Assembly (NCBI RefSeq): GCF_003815675.1 | Contig: NZ_CP033918.1 | Location: 2,976,001-3,040,000, forward strand | Direction: 5' to 3' | DNA length: 64,000 bases | Source: Chryseobacterium sp. G0186 | Lineage (GTDB): Bacteria > Bacteroidota > Bacteroidia > Flavobacteriales > Weeksellaceae | Part shown: positions 36,332 through 45,184 of the stretch, piece after piece | How positions within the stretch are numbered: the stretch's first letter is position 1 | Layout: each line of letters starts with the position of its first letter | Notes under the pieces: model-generated | The model's database searches: none | Told to the model about the DNA's origin: nothing | The model's input: the letters and a program-made list of their open reading frames with translations, nothing else | Made by a program: the position numbers and the translations under genes

Positions 36332-37135
36332 TTACAGTTCTTCTATTTCCTTTCTGTAGACTTTGTTAAAATGATGAGTGTAGACGTCTTTCATGGTCTT
36401 GCCGTCATCATACGTTTTTAATGCTAACATTTTTAAATCCAAATAATCCTTGTTTCTGATTTTAGAAACTTTACTTTTAAAGTATATGTTCTCCGCAAAG
36501 TCGTATTCCTTGCTTTGTTTTTCAAAATTCTCCAGGGCTTTGTCATATTTCCCTAGTTCAAAATAAGTTACACCCAATTGGTAATGATCAAACATTCCCT
36601 TCATGTAACCTCTTGTGGCCAGCAGTCCTTCAATGATTCCTGCAGCCTTTTCTTTTTGCCCTAAAGCACTGTAGGACATAGCTTTCACTACATCCAGATG
36701 ATAATCTCCGTTTAGAGATCTTCCTAAATCTTCAGGATAGTATTTTTTAAACTCCTCCAGATCCTTTATAGCACCTTTATAATCTCTCAAAAACTGGAAT
36801 TTACACCAGCCCCTGTAGCCAAGATGCATTTTGGGATTGAGGGCAACCGCCTTGTCAATTAATATTTTCCAGGTCGCAAAGTCTCCGTTTTTAAGATAGG
36901 GAACTGCTTTTTCCATATAGGAATTGGAAAATTCGGGACAAAGCTCAATGGCTTTATCAAAACCTTCCTGAGAATCTCTGAAACCTTGTAAATCTGAAGC
37001 CCAATTGTATAACTCACAAGCTTTTTTACAGTCCTCCCCTTCTACTGCATTACAGTTGACCTGTGCAATAGTATTGGTGTACACTATAAGTAGCAAAAAG
37101 CTAAGGTAATACCTCTGAAACTTTTCCATTTTCAA
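36332..37135 (-). CDS. Exported TPR protein, 267 aa
   Basis: The signal peptide (YYLSFLLLIVYTNTIA) is followed by a short Cys-containing part (VNCNAVEGEDCKKAC) and several TPR-like repeats: DSQEGFDKAIELCPEF, DFATWKILIDKAVALNP, GDYHLDVVKAMSYSALGQKEKAA and GVTYFELGKYDKALENFEKQ. The Cys residues could form disulfides. Its start overlaps the end of the upstream lipoprotein gene by 35 bp; a Met two codons in (37129) is an equal candidate. Periplasmic; function unknown. Confidence 0.8.
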   Translation of the reverse strand: MKMEKFQRYYLSFLLLIVYTNTIAQVNCNAVEGEDCKKACELYNWASDLQGFRDSQEGFDKAIELCPEFSNSYMEKAVPYLKNGDFATWKILIDKAVALNPKMHLGYRGWCKFQFLRDYKGAIKDLEEFKKYYPEDLGRSLNGDYHLDVVKAMSYSALGQKEKAAGIIEGLLATRGYMKGMFDHYQLGVTYFELGKYDKALENFEKQSKEYDFAENIYFKSKVSKIRNKDYLDLKMLALKTYDDGKTMKDVYTHHFNKVYRKEIEEL

Positions 37136-37619
37136 TTTTATAGGTTAAATACTGATAGTAATCTACTTTTAAACCTTCTATCTCTTTTGGCATCCAGCCA
37201 TTCAATGATTTTGTGAACTTCAACAGTTTATTTTCCAGTTCTTCATCTAAAAGAACATCCTTCAGATCTGAATTCATATGCTTTAGTCTGAACCAGCCTG
37301 TCTTTCCCTCACAATTTACTAAAAATCTAACGGTAATATAACCGTTGATCATCTTTTCAGAATATATATTTTCTTTTTTAAGCTGTTCAATAATGGCAAT
37401 CTTTTCTCCTTTATAACCAAACTGTCTGGTTCCATGGTAATACTGAAAACTGAAAGGAGCATTTTTACCCGCTCCACATTTTTTAAATCCAGCTTCATCC
37501 AGCTTCTCATCAAATGCTGCATCACCTACTGTATTGGGATATTTGCTTACATTTTTCTCCGCCTGACAAGAGATCAGGACAAAGGAAAGTAATGTAAAAA
37601 GATAAACCGTTTTTATCAA
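37101..37619 (-). CDS. Lipoprotein with TonB-C-like fold, 172 aa
   Basis: Signal peptide II: MIKTVYLFTLLSFVLISC with Cys18 lipidated. The C-terminal ~95 residues resemble the TonB C-terminal domain: INGYITVRFLVNCEGKTGWFRL, then EELENKLLKFTKSLNGWMP and KVDYYQYLTYKIENGKV. It has no Pro-rich spacer or membrane anchor, so it is not an energy-transducing TonB. It overlaps the next gene by 35 bp and ends miaB's downstream side. Function unknown. Confidence 0.75.
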   Translation of the reverse strand: MIKTVYLFTLLSFVLISCQAEKNVSKYPNTVGDAAFDEKLDEAGFKKCGAGKNAPFSFQYYHGTRQFGYKGEKIAIIEQLKKENIYSEKMINGYITVRFLVNCEGKTGWFRLKHMNSDLKDVLLDEELENKLLKFTKSLNGWMPKEIEGLKVDYYQYLTYKIENGKVSEVLP

Positions 37620-37628
37620 AACCTAAAT

Positions 37629-39074
37629 TTATTCTGTGATTCTTCCTAAAAGTGTGCCTTGGGTATTATCGTAAACAAAAACGTCCACAATGTCACCTAT
37701 TTTTTGTCCTTCAAGCTTATCCAGGACACATACTGCATTCTGGGAATTTCTTCCTTTCCATTGGTTTTCATTCTTTCTGGAAGTTCCCTCAATCAAAATT
37801 TGGTGTACTTTTCCCACATAAGACTCCATTCTCTGTCTGGAAAGCTCTCTCTGAAGCTCAATAACCTCAGTAAGGCGTCTCTGCTTCACATCAGCAGGAA
37901 TATTGTCTTCCATTTTCTTGTGTGCGGGAGTTCCCGGTCTTTCTGAATAGGCAAACATATAACCATAGTCATATTCTACTTCTCTCATCAGACTTAATGT
38001 ATCCTGATGATCTTCTTCTGTTTCATTGCAGAATCCAACGATCATGTCTTGGGAAAAAGATACTTCAGGAACAATTTCCTTGGCCTTTCTAATTAATTCA
38101 AGATATTCTTCGCGGGTATGCTGTCTGTTCATTGCTGCAAGCATATTATTGCTTCCACTTTGTACAGGAAGGTGCACATATTTACAGATATTCTCGTGCT
38201 TTGCCATCATTCTGAATACATCCAGGCTCATATCCTGAGGATTGGATGTTGAGAATCTGATTCTCATTTCAGGAACAGCCTTGGCAACCAGATCAAGCAG
38301 TTGAGCAAAATCAACAGCTGTAGCTCTCTGCATTTCAGAGGCCTTGGCAAAATCTTTTTTAGGACCACCACCATACCATAGATAAGAGTCTACGTTTTGT
38401 CCTAAAAGGGTTATTTCCTTGTATCCGTTATGAGCAAGGTCTTTACATTCGTCTATAATGGAGTGTGGATCACGGCTTCTTTCTCTTCCTCTGGTAAAAG
38501 GAACGACACAGAATGTACACATATTATCGCATCCTCTGGTAATGGTAACAAAGGCTGTAACTCCGTTTCCACCTAAACGTACAGGATTGATATCTGCATA
38601 GGTTTCTTCTTTTGAAAGAATTACATTGATGGCATCTCTACCATCATCTGTTTCCTTCAATAAATTCGGTAAGTCTCTATATGCATCAGGTCCCACAACA
38701 AGATCAACCAGTTGTTCTTCTTCTAAAAATTTAGTTTTTAATCTTTCCGCCATGCACCCAAGAACTCCAACCGTCATATTGGGTTTTTCTTTCTTAAGAT
38801 TTTTGAACTGGGCAAGGCGCATTCTTACAGTCTGCTCTGCCTTTTCACGGATGGAACATGTATTGAGCAGGATTAAATCAGCTTCTTCCACCTTCATTGT
38901 TGTATTGTACCCTTGTTCATTAAGAATGGATGCAACAATCTCAGAGTCAGAAAAATTCATCTGACAACCATAGCTTTCTAAAAAGAGTTTCTTAGAATTC
39001 TCAGGTCTTTCGGCAATTGCAAAAGCTTCGCCCTGTTTAGTTTCATCTATATATTTTTCCTGCACGATAATCAA
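37629..39074 (-). CDS. miaB: tRNA-2-methylthio-N6-dimethylallyladenosine synthase
   Basis: MiaB is a radical-SAM methylthiotransferase that turns i6A37 into ms2i6A. The N-terminal UPF0004 domain has [14 protein letters not shown] with its cluster Cys and further Cys in [11 protein letters not shown] and [10 protein letters not shown]. The radical-SAM loop is [25 protein letters not shown] domain at the end (residues ~415-480) binds tRNA. Length 481 aa. A TATCTTTG box lies 70 bp upstream. MiaE, which hydroxylates the MiaB product, is encoded at 61.0 kb. Confidence 0.95.
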   Translation of the reverse strand: MIIVQEKYIDETKQGEAFAIAERPENSKKLFLESYGCQMNFSDSEIVASILNEQGYNTTMKVEEADLILLNTCSIREKAEQTVRMRLAQFKNLKKEKPNMTVGVLGCMAERLKTKFLEEEQLVDLVVGPDAYRDLPNLLKETDDGRDAINVILSKEETYADINPVRLGGNGVTAFVTITRGCDNMCTFCVVPFTRGRERSRDPHSIIDECKDLAHNGYKEITLLGQNVDSYLWYGGGPKKDFAKASEMQRATAVDFAQLLDLVAKAVPEMRIRFSTSNPQDMSLDVFRMMAKHENICKYVHLPVQSGSNNMLAAMNRQHTREEYLELIRKAKEIVPEVSFSQDMIVGFCNETEEDHQDTLSLMREVEYDYGYMFAYSERPGTPAHKKMEDNIPADVKQRRLTEVIELQRELSRQRMESYVGKVHQILIEGTSRKNENQWKGRNSQNAVCVLDKLEGQKIGDIVDVFVYDNTQGTLLGRITE

Positions 39075-39143
39075 TTTAAGGTTCGGGGTTTAACATCCAA
39101 GGGAATTATTCCTTGAATTTTAATCTACGAACAGATAAGTCTG

Positions 39144-39151
39144 CAAAGATA
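39144..39151 (-). promoter_or_regulatory. -7 box of miaB
   Basis: TATCTTTG on the minus strand, 70 bp before the ATG. No TTG at 17-23 bp. Confidence 0.5.
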
Positions 39152-39330
39152 CAAAATATTGTGACAGAATGGCAGGGCTATTTTTACTAAAACTTATTGA
39201 AAAATCTATAGGAAATACTGTCCTTGATTTTATAGAAAAATCAGTACATAAATCAGGTTTTCAATATTTTACAATTTACAAAACCTATATTTTATTTTGG
39301 GTAAGAATTATTTAGACCATCAATCATTTT

Positions 39331-39744
39331 TTAATCACCATGATCAAAATGATCTGATGTAAAATTAATTTTAATAATCTTTTTGGAAACAACCGAAGTT
39401 CCATCCTTAATAGCTGGCTTCCATTTTTTCTTTACCTTTTTTATGGCGAAACGCATATCATCTATAAACATTTCACTATTCTTTACTTTGGGTACAACAT
39501 CAAGATTATCCACCTTTCCATCAGTATTCACATCAAACATAAAAACAAATTTTCCGTTGACGGCATATTTTTTCAGATCTATGTAAGAATGAATCATTTG
39601 TAAAAACTCTTTGGTAAAAGCTTCATCACCACCAGGAAATTCTGCATTTTGAAAGGTTTTTGTATCTTCATTCTTCGTTTGGGATTCTTGTGAGTATCCT
39701 ATAAAACCAAAGAACAGGAACAAGATTAAAATGTACTTTTTCAT
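39331..39744 (-). CDS. Secreted TonB-C-like protein, 137 aa
   Basis: Signal peptide MKKYILILFLFFGFIGYS, then a single domain with the Bacteroidota TonB-C pattern: AEFPGGDEAFTKEFLQMI, GKFVFMFDVNTDGKVDN, and MRFAIKKVKKKWKPAIKDG. The protein has a cleavable signal and no Pro-rich spacer, so it cannot span the periplasm as TonB does. It lies 4 bp after a paralogue at 39749, so the pair is co-transcribed. It could bind TonB-box-like peptides or peptidoglycan; unknown. Confidence 0.75.
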   Translation of the reverse strand: MKKYILILFLFFGFIGYSQESQTKNEDTKTFQNAEFPGGDEAFTKEFLQMIHSYIDLKKYAVNGKFVFMFDVNTDGKVDNLDVVPKVKNSEMFIDDMRFAIKKVKKKWKPAIKDGTSVVSKKIIKINFTSDHFDHGD

Positions 39745-39748
39745 CGTC

Positions 39749-40228
39749 TTACATATCTACAGATAAGGAAGAGAAGTTCATTCTCACCTTCATTTCAGAT
39801 TTTATTGGCTGACCGTTGCAAGTTGCTGGTTTCCATGTTTTTTTAATTCTTCTTACCACATACTGCATATCGTCAAAGAAAGCCTCACTGTGAAGAACAT
39901 TAGGAGACCCCACAGCATCAATTACTTTTCCTGTCTCATCGATAATGAGTGTAAATGTAAAATCACCGCTCAAAGTATAAAAGTCTGCATTCAGATAGGT
40001 ATACATATATTTACTCAATATGCTCTTATAGGCTGAAGCCCCACCCTCAAAGGCCGCCGGCTTAAAGTCATTGCATTTCGCAGCAACCTGCAGAAACGGC
40101 TCCTTAATATCTATTTTAAAAAGGTTTTTATTGTTTTCTACAATAAAGGAATCATCTCTATCTTCAAGCTCCTGGGCAAATGTAAAATTGGCAACACAAA
40201 GAGCAAAAAACAAAAGCATCGTTCTCAT
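39749..40228 (-). CDS. Secreted TonB-C-like protein, 159 aa
   Basis: ATG 40228 gives the signal peptide MRTMLLFFALCVANFTFA; an upstream ATG at 40258 would add ten polar residues and spoil it. The domain matches the downstream protein: FEGGASAYKSILSKYM, GDFTFTLIIDETGKVIDAVG, MQYVVRRIKKTWKPATCNGQPI. It has two Cys (in KCNDF and TCNGQ), possibly a disulfide. First gene of a two-gene unit with 39331-39744. Confidence 0.75.
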   Translation of the reverse strand: MRTMLLFFALCVANFTFAQELEDRDDSFIVENNKNLFKIDIKEPFLQVAAKCNDFKPAAFEGGASAYKSILSKYMYTYLNADFYTLSGDFTFTLIIDETGKVIDAVGSPNVLHSEAFFDDMQYVVRRIKKTWKPATCNGQPIKSEMKVRMNFSSLSVDM

Positions 40229-40287
40229 AGCTGATTTTATTGTTAAATTATGGAACAAAGGTAAATATTTAGAGGGTTTATAAAATG

Positions 40288-40316
40288 AAAAACTTCACAC
40301 AGCGTATGAAGTTTTT
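40288..40316 (-). terminator. Terminator downstream of poxB
   Basis: AAAAACTTCA and TGAAGTTTTT form a perfect 10-bp stem with a 9-nt loop. It lies about 45 bp after the poxB stop. Confidence 0.65.
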
Positions 40317-40362
40317 AGCTTGGCTCTGAATATTCAGCCTTATAAAAATATTATTTTTCAGT

Positions 40363-42096
40363 TTATAACAATCCTTTCATATGCTTATAATTTGACTTTA
40401 TAGTTTCAAGGGCTTCATCCATTTTACCACCAAGCATTAGCTGAGCCATAGACTTTGTCATTCCAAGTACCTGGTCAAATTCAATTTTCGGAGGTAGGGC
40501 AAGGGCATTAGGATTGGTAAAGATGTTCAGCAGGTAAGGTCCGTTATAATCAAGACATTCCTTAATGGCATTTTCCACATCTTCCGGTTTATGAATATTT
40601 TTTCCGGGATAGCCCATGGCCTGTGCCACTAATGCGAAATCCGGATTGATCATATCGGTTTCATTATCCGGCATTCCCCCCACTTCCATTTCTAATTTTA
40701 CCATTCCTAAGGTTCTGTTATTAAATACAATCAGCTTTATGGGTAATTTATATTGAAAAATTGTAGCCATATCTCCTAGCAACATGGACAAACCTCCGTC
40801 TCCACACATGGCAATAATCTGCTTATCCGGATGTGCTAATGAAGCTCCTATGGCCATTGGCATTGCATTCGCCATAGATCCATGATTAAAGGACCCCAGC
40901 ATTTTCCGCTCTCCGGTTCCTGTAATAAACCTGGCTCCCCATACGCAACACATTCCTGTATCAACAGTAAAGATGGCATCCTTTTTTGCCAGTTTATCCA
41001 AAGTATGGGCTACATATTCCGGCTGAATCGCATCTTCTTTCCCAAAATCCTTGACATATTCAAGCTGACTGTCCTTTACTTTTTCATAAAGTGCTAATTG
41101 CTCGTTTAGAAAGTCAGTGTCTGTTTTTTCCTGTAACATTGGAAGCAAGGCCATAATGGTTTGTTTAACATCTCCCGCCAGCCCCAATTCAAGCTTAGCT
41201 CTTCTTCCTAATCTTTCCGGGCTTTCATCAATCTGAACAATTTTATTTTTTACAGGCATAAATTTTTGATATGGGAAATCAGTTCCCAAAAGAATCACCA
41301 CATCCGCTTCATGCATAGCGTGATAAGCTGACGGGAAGCCTAATAGACCTGTAAGCCCTACTTCATTGGGATTATTAGGCTGAATAGCCATCTTTCCACG
41401 AAATGAATATCCTACAGGCGCCTTTAACAACCTGGATAACTCTATCACCTCAGCACTGGCTTCAGCTGCTCCTACCCCACAGTAAAGGGTTACTTTTTTA
41501 TTTTCATTGATAAGAGCTGCCAACTTTTTCAGCTCATCATCTGATGGCCTGATAACGGGATTGGTTTTAAATATTTGTGCTGACGTTGTTGCTTCTTCTG
41601 CCTCCAGTTCAGAAACATCCCCGGGGAGGCCAATGACAGCAACTCCTTTTTTAGATATAGCATGCTGGATGGCTGTCTGAACAGTCCTTTGAACCTGTTC
41701 AGGACGTGTAATCATCTGATTGTAATAACTGCAGTCATCAAAAAGTTTTATGGTATTTGTTTCCTGAAAATAATCCATTCCCATTTCCTCGCTTGGGATA
41801 GTAGACGCAATAACCAACATCGGAATATGGGATCTGTGTGCCTCATACACTCCATTGATCAGGTGAACATGCCCCGGACCACAGCTTCCGGCACATACTG
41901 CAAAGCCATCAAGTTCAGCTTCAGCAGCGGCTGCGTAAGCTCCCACTTCTTCATGACGCACATGAATCCATTGGATGCTGCTTTTTTTAACCGCAATATT
42001 GAGATGATTGAGACTGTCTCCTGTTACTGCATAAATTCTTGTCACATTGGCATTTTCGAGCATTTCAACAATCTGCTCTGCTATATTTTTAGCCAT
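40363..42096 (-). CDS. poxB: ThDP-dependent pyruvate dehydrogenase (quinone)/pyruvate oxidase
   Basis: This family oxidises pyruvate to acetate and CO2, passing electrons to quinone. The 577-aa protein has the ThDP enzyme order: PYR domain with the catalytic Glu in VRHEEVGAYAA, FAD-binding middle with GYSFRGK and VGLTGLLGFPSA, and the PP domain with CGDGGLSMLLGDMATI (GDG...NN ThDP motif ending in VFNNRTLG). The opening AEQIVEMLENANVTRIYAVTGDSLN is typical of PoxB. A C-terminal amphipathic membrane-binding tail as in E. coli PoxB is not obvious. A TAAATTTG box lies 75 bp upstream. Confidence 0.9.
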   Translation of the reverse strand: MAKNIAEQIVEMLENANVTRIYAVTGDSLNHLNIAVKKSSIQWIHVRHEEVGAYAAAAEAELDGFAVCAGSCGPGHVHLINGVYEAHRSHIPMLVIASTIPSEEMGMDYFQETNTIKLFDDCSYYNQMITRPEQVQRTVQTAIQHAISKKGVAVIGLPGDVSELEAEEATTSAQIFKTNPVIRPSDDELKKLAALINENKKVTLYCGVGAAEASAEVIELSRLLKAPVGYSFRGKMAIQPNNPNEVGLTGLLGFPSAYHAMHEADVVILLGTDFPYQKFMPVKNKIVQIDESPERLGRRAKLELGLAGDVKQTIMALLPMLQEKTDTDFLNEQLALYEKVKDSQLEYVKDFGKEDAIQPEYVAHTLDKLAKKDAIFTVDTGMCCVWGARFITGTGERKMLGSFNHGSMANAMPMAIGASLAHPDKQIIAMCGDGGLSMLLGDMATIFQYKLPIKLIVFNNRTLGMVKLEMEVGGMPDNETDMINPDFALVAQAMGYPGKNIHKPEDVENAIKECLDYNGPYLLNIFTNPNALALPPKIEFDQVLGMTKSMAQLMLGGKMDEALETIKSNYKHMKGLL

Positions 42097-42169
42097 AATT
42101 AATAGATTTGGTGGTTGTTTTTCTTAATTAGGAATGATAATGAGAGGAATAAAAACCTCCCAACTCTAT

Positions 42170-42177
42170 CAAATTTA
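42170..42177 (-). promoter_or_regulatory. -7 box of poxB
   Basis: TAAATTTG on the minus strand, followed by an AT-rich tract containing TAATTAATTA. No TTG at the expected distance. Confidence 0.45.
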
Positions 42178-42300
42178 GCTAATTAATTAGAGTTTTTGGG
42201 CAGCTTCTATCTTAAAAATTTGTTATTTTTTATGGAAATGTTAAAGGTTTTCAAAACCTATAGCGTTTAGATTATAGGGTTTACATACCTATAAAAAAAT

Positions 42301-42330
42301 GAATCGGCCTTCCAAAAGGGCGGCCGATTC
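42301..42330 (-). terminator. Terminator of lysA
   Basis: GAATCGGCC and GGCCGATTC form a perfect 9-bp stem. On the minus strand it is followed by ATTTTTTT. Confidence 0.8.
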
Positions 42331-42351
42331 TATACTATTATTCAATCCAAC

Positions 42352-43554
42352 TTAGACAACCACTTCAATCTGATTTCTCAACAAGTCTTCAAATTCGTCT
42401 CTTTTACGGATCAGATGAGCTTTTCCATCCAGAAACAGAACCTCTGCTGGTTTTAATCTTGAATTGAAGTTTGAACTCATTTCAAAACCGTAAGCTCCTG
42501 CATTATGGAATGCAAGGACATCTCCCTCTCTTACTTCATTCAATTTTCTGTCCCATGCAAACGTATCGGTCTCACAGATGTTTCCTACAACGGTATAAAT
42601 TCGTTCTGCTCCTTTTGGATTAGATAAATTTTCAATCAGGTGGTAAGAATCATAGAACATTGGACGGATCAGGTGATTAAATCCAGAGTTTACTCCTACG
42701 AAAACTGTAGCAGTAGTCTGCTTGATCACATTCGCTTTTACTAAAAGATAGCCGCTTTTCCCAACCAGGAATTTTCCAGGTTCAAACCATAGTTCGAATT
42801 TTTTTCCAGTTGTTTTTGAAAACTCAGAAATTACTTTTTCTACTTTTTTACCTAATGTTTTTACATCAGTTTCTTCTTCACTGTCCTGATATGGGATTTT
42901 GAAACCACTTCCCATATCCAGATACTTCAGATTCGGGAAATGCTCAGAAAGTTCCAGCATAATCTCCAAAGCCTGTAGAAATACATCCGGATCCTTGATC
43001 TCACTTCCTGTGTGCATATGAAGACCTTCAACATTCAGGTTGGTACTTTTCATTACTCTTTCAATATGACGAACCTGGTGAATAGAAATACCGAATTTAC
43101 TGTCGATATGCCCCGTTGAAATTTTATAGTTACCACCCGCAAAAATATGCGGGTTAATTCTTACTAAAATTGGATATGTGTTTCCGTATTTATTCCCGAA
43201 TTGTTCAAGAATAGAAATGTTATCAATGTTAATATGAACTCCAAAAGTCATCGCTTCCTCTATCTCTGCCAAGTCAACACAATTTGGAGTAAACAGTATT
43301 TTTTCTTTTGAAAACCCTGCCTTTAGCCCAAGTTTAACTTCATTAATAGATACACAATCCAAAGAAGCGCCCAAGTTCTTGACATATCTAAGGATATTTA
43401 TGTTTGTCAATGCTTTCGCTGCATAGAAGAACTTAGTATGTTTTAAAAAAGAAGATGTAAGTTTCTCGTATTGAACTTTGATGGATTCAGCATCATAAAC
43501 ATACACCGGGGTGCCAAACTCATTGGCAATCTTTAATAATTCTTTTGAATTCAT
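42352..43554 (-). CDS. lysA: Diaminopimelate decarboxylase
   Basis: LysA makes L-lysine from meso-diaminopimelate with PLP. The fold-type III barrel starts with VYVYDAESIKVQYEKL and carries the PLP lysine in FYAAKALTN (usual FYAxKAN), the GLHMHTGSEI motif (His), and the C-terminal CETDTFAWDR with the catalytic Cys, followed by FHNAGAYGFEMSSNFN. ATG 43554 (MNSKELLKIA) fits relatives better than 43563. Just before it lies an intrinsic terminator preceded by a Lys-rich small ORF, so expression is probably attenuated. No other lysine-pathway gene is nearby. Confidence 0.94.
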   Translation of the reverse strand: MNSKELLKIANEFGTPVYVYDAESIKVQYEKLTSSFLKHTKFFYAAKALTNINILRYVKNLGASLDCVSINEVKLGLKAGFSKEKILFTPNCVDLAEIEEAMTFGVHINIDNISILEQFGNKYGNTYPILVRINPHIFAGGNYKISTGHIDSKFGISIHQVRHIERVMKSTNLNVEGLHMHTGSEIKDPDVFLQALEIMLELSEHFPNLKYLDMGSGFKIPYQDSEEETDVKTLGKKVEKVISEFSKTTGKKFELWFEPGKFLVGKSGYLLVKANVIKQTTATVFVGVNSGFNHLIRPMFYDSYHLIENLSNPKGAERIYTVVGNICETDTFAWDRKLNEVREGDVLAFHNAGAYGFEMSSNFNSRLKPAEVLFLDGKAHLIRKRDEFEDLLRNQIEVVV

Positions 43555-43571
43555 AATTTCCATTTTAACAT

Positions 43572-43605
43572 AAAAAAAGGCAGATCCTTCGAAAAAGAGC
43601 CTGCC
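43572..43605 (-). terminator. Terminator in the lysA leader (candidate attenuator)
   Basis: On the minus strand GGCAG (43601-43605) pairs with CTGCC (43579-43583), extended by TCTTT with GAAGGA around a TTC loop, and followed directly by T7 (43572-43578). It lies only 18 bp before the lysA ATG, downstream of the only visible promoter box, so every lysA transcript must pass it. Confidence 0.8.
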
Positions 43606-43637
43606 ACATTAATTATTTTTTATGCAAGACAAGTCTT

Positions 43638-43709
43638 TTAAATATTCCAAACCTTAGAGAACTTTACAGCTCCCTTTTTTCCAGTTTTAATTTGTTTAAA
43701 ATTTTGCAT
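43638..43709 (-). CDS. Putative lysine-rich leader peptide of lysA, 23 aa
   Basis: ATG at 43709 opens a 23-codon frame: MQNFKQIKTGKKGAVKFSKV plus three residues (WNI). It has six lysines, at 5, 8, 11, 12, 16 and 19 (26 percent). It starts about 20 bp after a TATTTTTG box and ends 32 bp before the terminator stem. Codons 11-14 (AAAGGGAGC core at 43669-43680) can pair with GCTCTTTTT (43592-43600), which would compete with the terminator stem. This is the layout of a peptide attenuator, but AAA/AAG codons are common in such AT-rich DNA, so the peptide itself is unproven. Confidence 0.45.
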   Translation of the reverse strand: MQNFKQIKTGKKGAVKFSKVWNI

Positions 43710-43728
43710 TGCTTGATTTTTATTTTTG

Positions 43729-43736
43729 CAAAAATA
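43729..43736 (-). promoter_or_regulatory. -7 box of the lysA leader
   Basis: TATTTTTG on the minus strand, about 20 bp before the leader ORF and 175 bp before lysA. There is no TAnnTTTG box between the terminator and lysA. The -33 element is not evident. Confidence 0.5.
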
Positions 43737-43817
43737 CTATTTATTTTTTATTTTGAGAAAACTGATTTGAAAAGCGTTTTCTTTCTGATAAAATCTTATA
43801 AAGCCTAATTTTCTCTA

Positions 43818-45041
43818 TTATTTTGGCAATGGTAATGTCTCAAAGTCTCCACGAAGAAGCGCCAGTTGCAGCTCATTATTCAGATCTGTGGAGGATAGTG
43901 GAAGATCAATTTTTAATTTAGCCAGCTTACTTAGGGTCTGAATCTGTGTAAAAAGCTCATAAAACCCAAAGGATACTGCCTTTCCATTATCAATGATTAA
44001 AAATAATTTTTCTCCTAACTTTCTTCCTGCCCCCAACCAGAGTTCATTTCTTTTTTTGAATTCTATTTTCTGCTTAAGTATTGCCAGATCATTGTATTCT
44101 TCCTGAGCACCAATAAACTGAACCGCTTTAGTTCCCTGGGTAAATGACCTGAATTTAAGAATGGGCTTCTCTGTTTTATTAAGGGTATTTTTTTCAACAA
44201 CGTATTTATTGTTTCTGAAATAAAGACCAAAAGGGAATACCTCTTTTTTCTTAATACTTTTAGAATTAAGGATCAGCTTAGCAATAATATCCGTTCCGGT
44301 AAGTTCAAAATTGATTTGCTCAACGTCCTTTTGGATTTGTTCCCACTTTTTCGACTTTGAGTTGAATACCTTTTTTGAAAACTTATTGATATCCTGTACA
44401 TACTCGGAGAAGATGATTTTCCCTCCTTTATCCTGAAAATAAACAAAACCTTTTTCATTAGGAAGATCCTGTGTCAGTTCCTTCACCTTATTGATGTATG
44501 TCTTGGCATTGGTTTCATCATGCTGCTTCTGAATGATTTCATTTTCAGTATCCTTGGATATCAAAAGCTTAAACAGTTCCAGTGTTGCCCTGGCATCTCC
44601 ATCAGCACGGTGGTGATTCGTCAATGGAATCCCCAAGGACTTCACCAGCTTACCTAATGAATAACTTACTTCATCCGGAATCAGCTTTTTAGCCAACGGA
44701 ATAGTATCTAAAGTATTGGTTTTAAAATCATACCCCAGTCGTTTGAACGATTGGCGAAGCATTCTATAATCAAAATCAATATTATGTCCTACAAGTGTTG
44801 TATTTTCGGTAATTTCAATCACCCTTTTGGCTATTTCGTGAAACTTCGGGGCAGTTTTAACCATTTTAGGGGTAATATTTGTCAGTTTCTGTACAAAGGG
44901 AGTTATATCTCCTTCCGGATTCACAAGGGATATAAACTGGTCAGTAATTTTCTGACCATCGTATCTGTAAATGGCAATATCTATAATGCATTCATGCCTA
45001 TAACCTGCACCATTACTTTCTATGTCTATAATTGAATACAT
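43818..45041 (-). CDS. DnaQ-type 3'-5' exonuclease with degenerate GIY-YIG-like domain
   Basis: ATG 45041 gives MYSIIDIESNGAGYR, the usual beginning; the frame is open to 45110, adding 23 lysine-rich residues. The DEDDh exonuclease motifs are complete: DIESNG (Asp, Glu), GHNIDFDYRML, and HHRADGDARATLEL. The second domain begins LPNEKGFVYFQDKGGKIIF, which resembles the UvrC/Cho GIY-YIG start (LPxxxGVYxF) but lacks the second YIG-like Tyr-Ile-Gly and the catalytic Arg spacing. It may act as an exonuclease in DNA repair; the second domain may be inactive. Confidence 0.85.
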   Translation of the reverse strand: MYSIIDIESNGAGYRHECIIDIAIYRYDGQKITDQFISLVNPEGDITPFVQKLTNITPKMVKTAPKFHEIAKRVIEITENTTLVGHNIDFDYRMLRQSFKRLGYDFKTNTLDTIPLAKKLIPDEVSYSLGKLVKSLGIPLTNHHRADGDARATLELFKLLISKDTENEIIQKQHDETNAKTYINKVKELTQDLPNEKGFVYFQDKGGKIIFSEYVQDINKFSKKVFNSKSKKWEQIQKDVEQINFELTGTDIIAKLILNSKSIKKKEVFPFGLYFRNNKYVVEKNTLNKTEKPILKFRSFTQGTKAVQFIGAQEEYNDLAILKQKIEFKKRNELWLGAGRKLGEKLFLIIDNGKAVSFGFYELFTQIQTLSKLAKLKIDLPLSSTDLNNELQLALLRGDFETLPLPK

Positions 45042-45184
45042 TGTTTTCCCGTTAACTGCTATTTTATTTATTAAAATCTTACTTTCTTTACCTGTGAATT
45101 CCTTTGTCATCAGTAAAGATAACCTGCTAAAATAACAAAAAATATATCAAAACATAGCAGGTCATCGTAGATTATACTTCAAAA

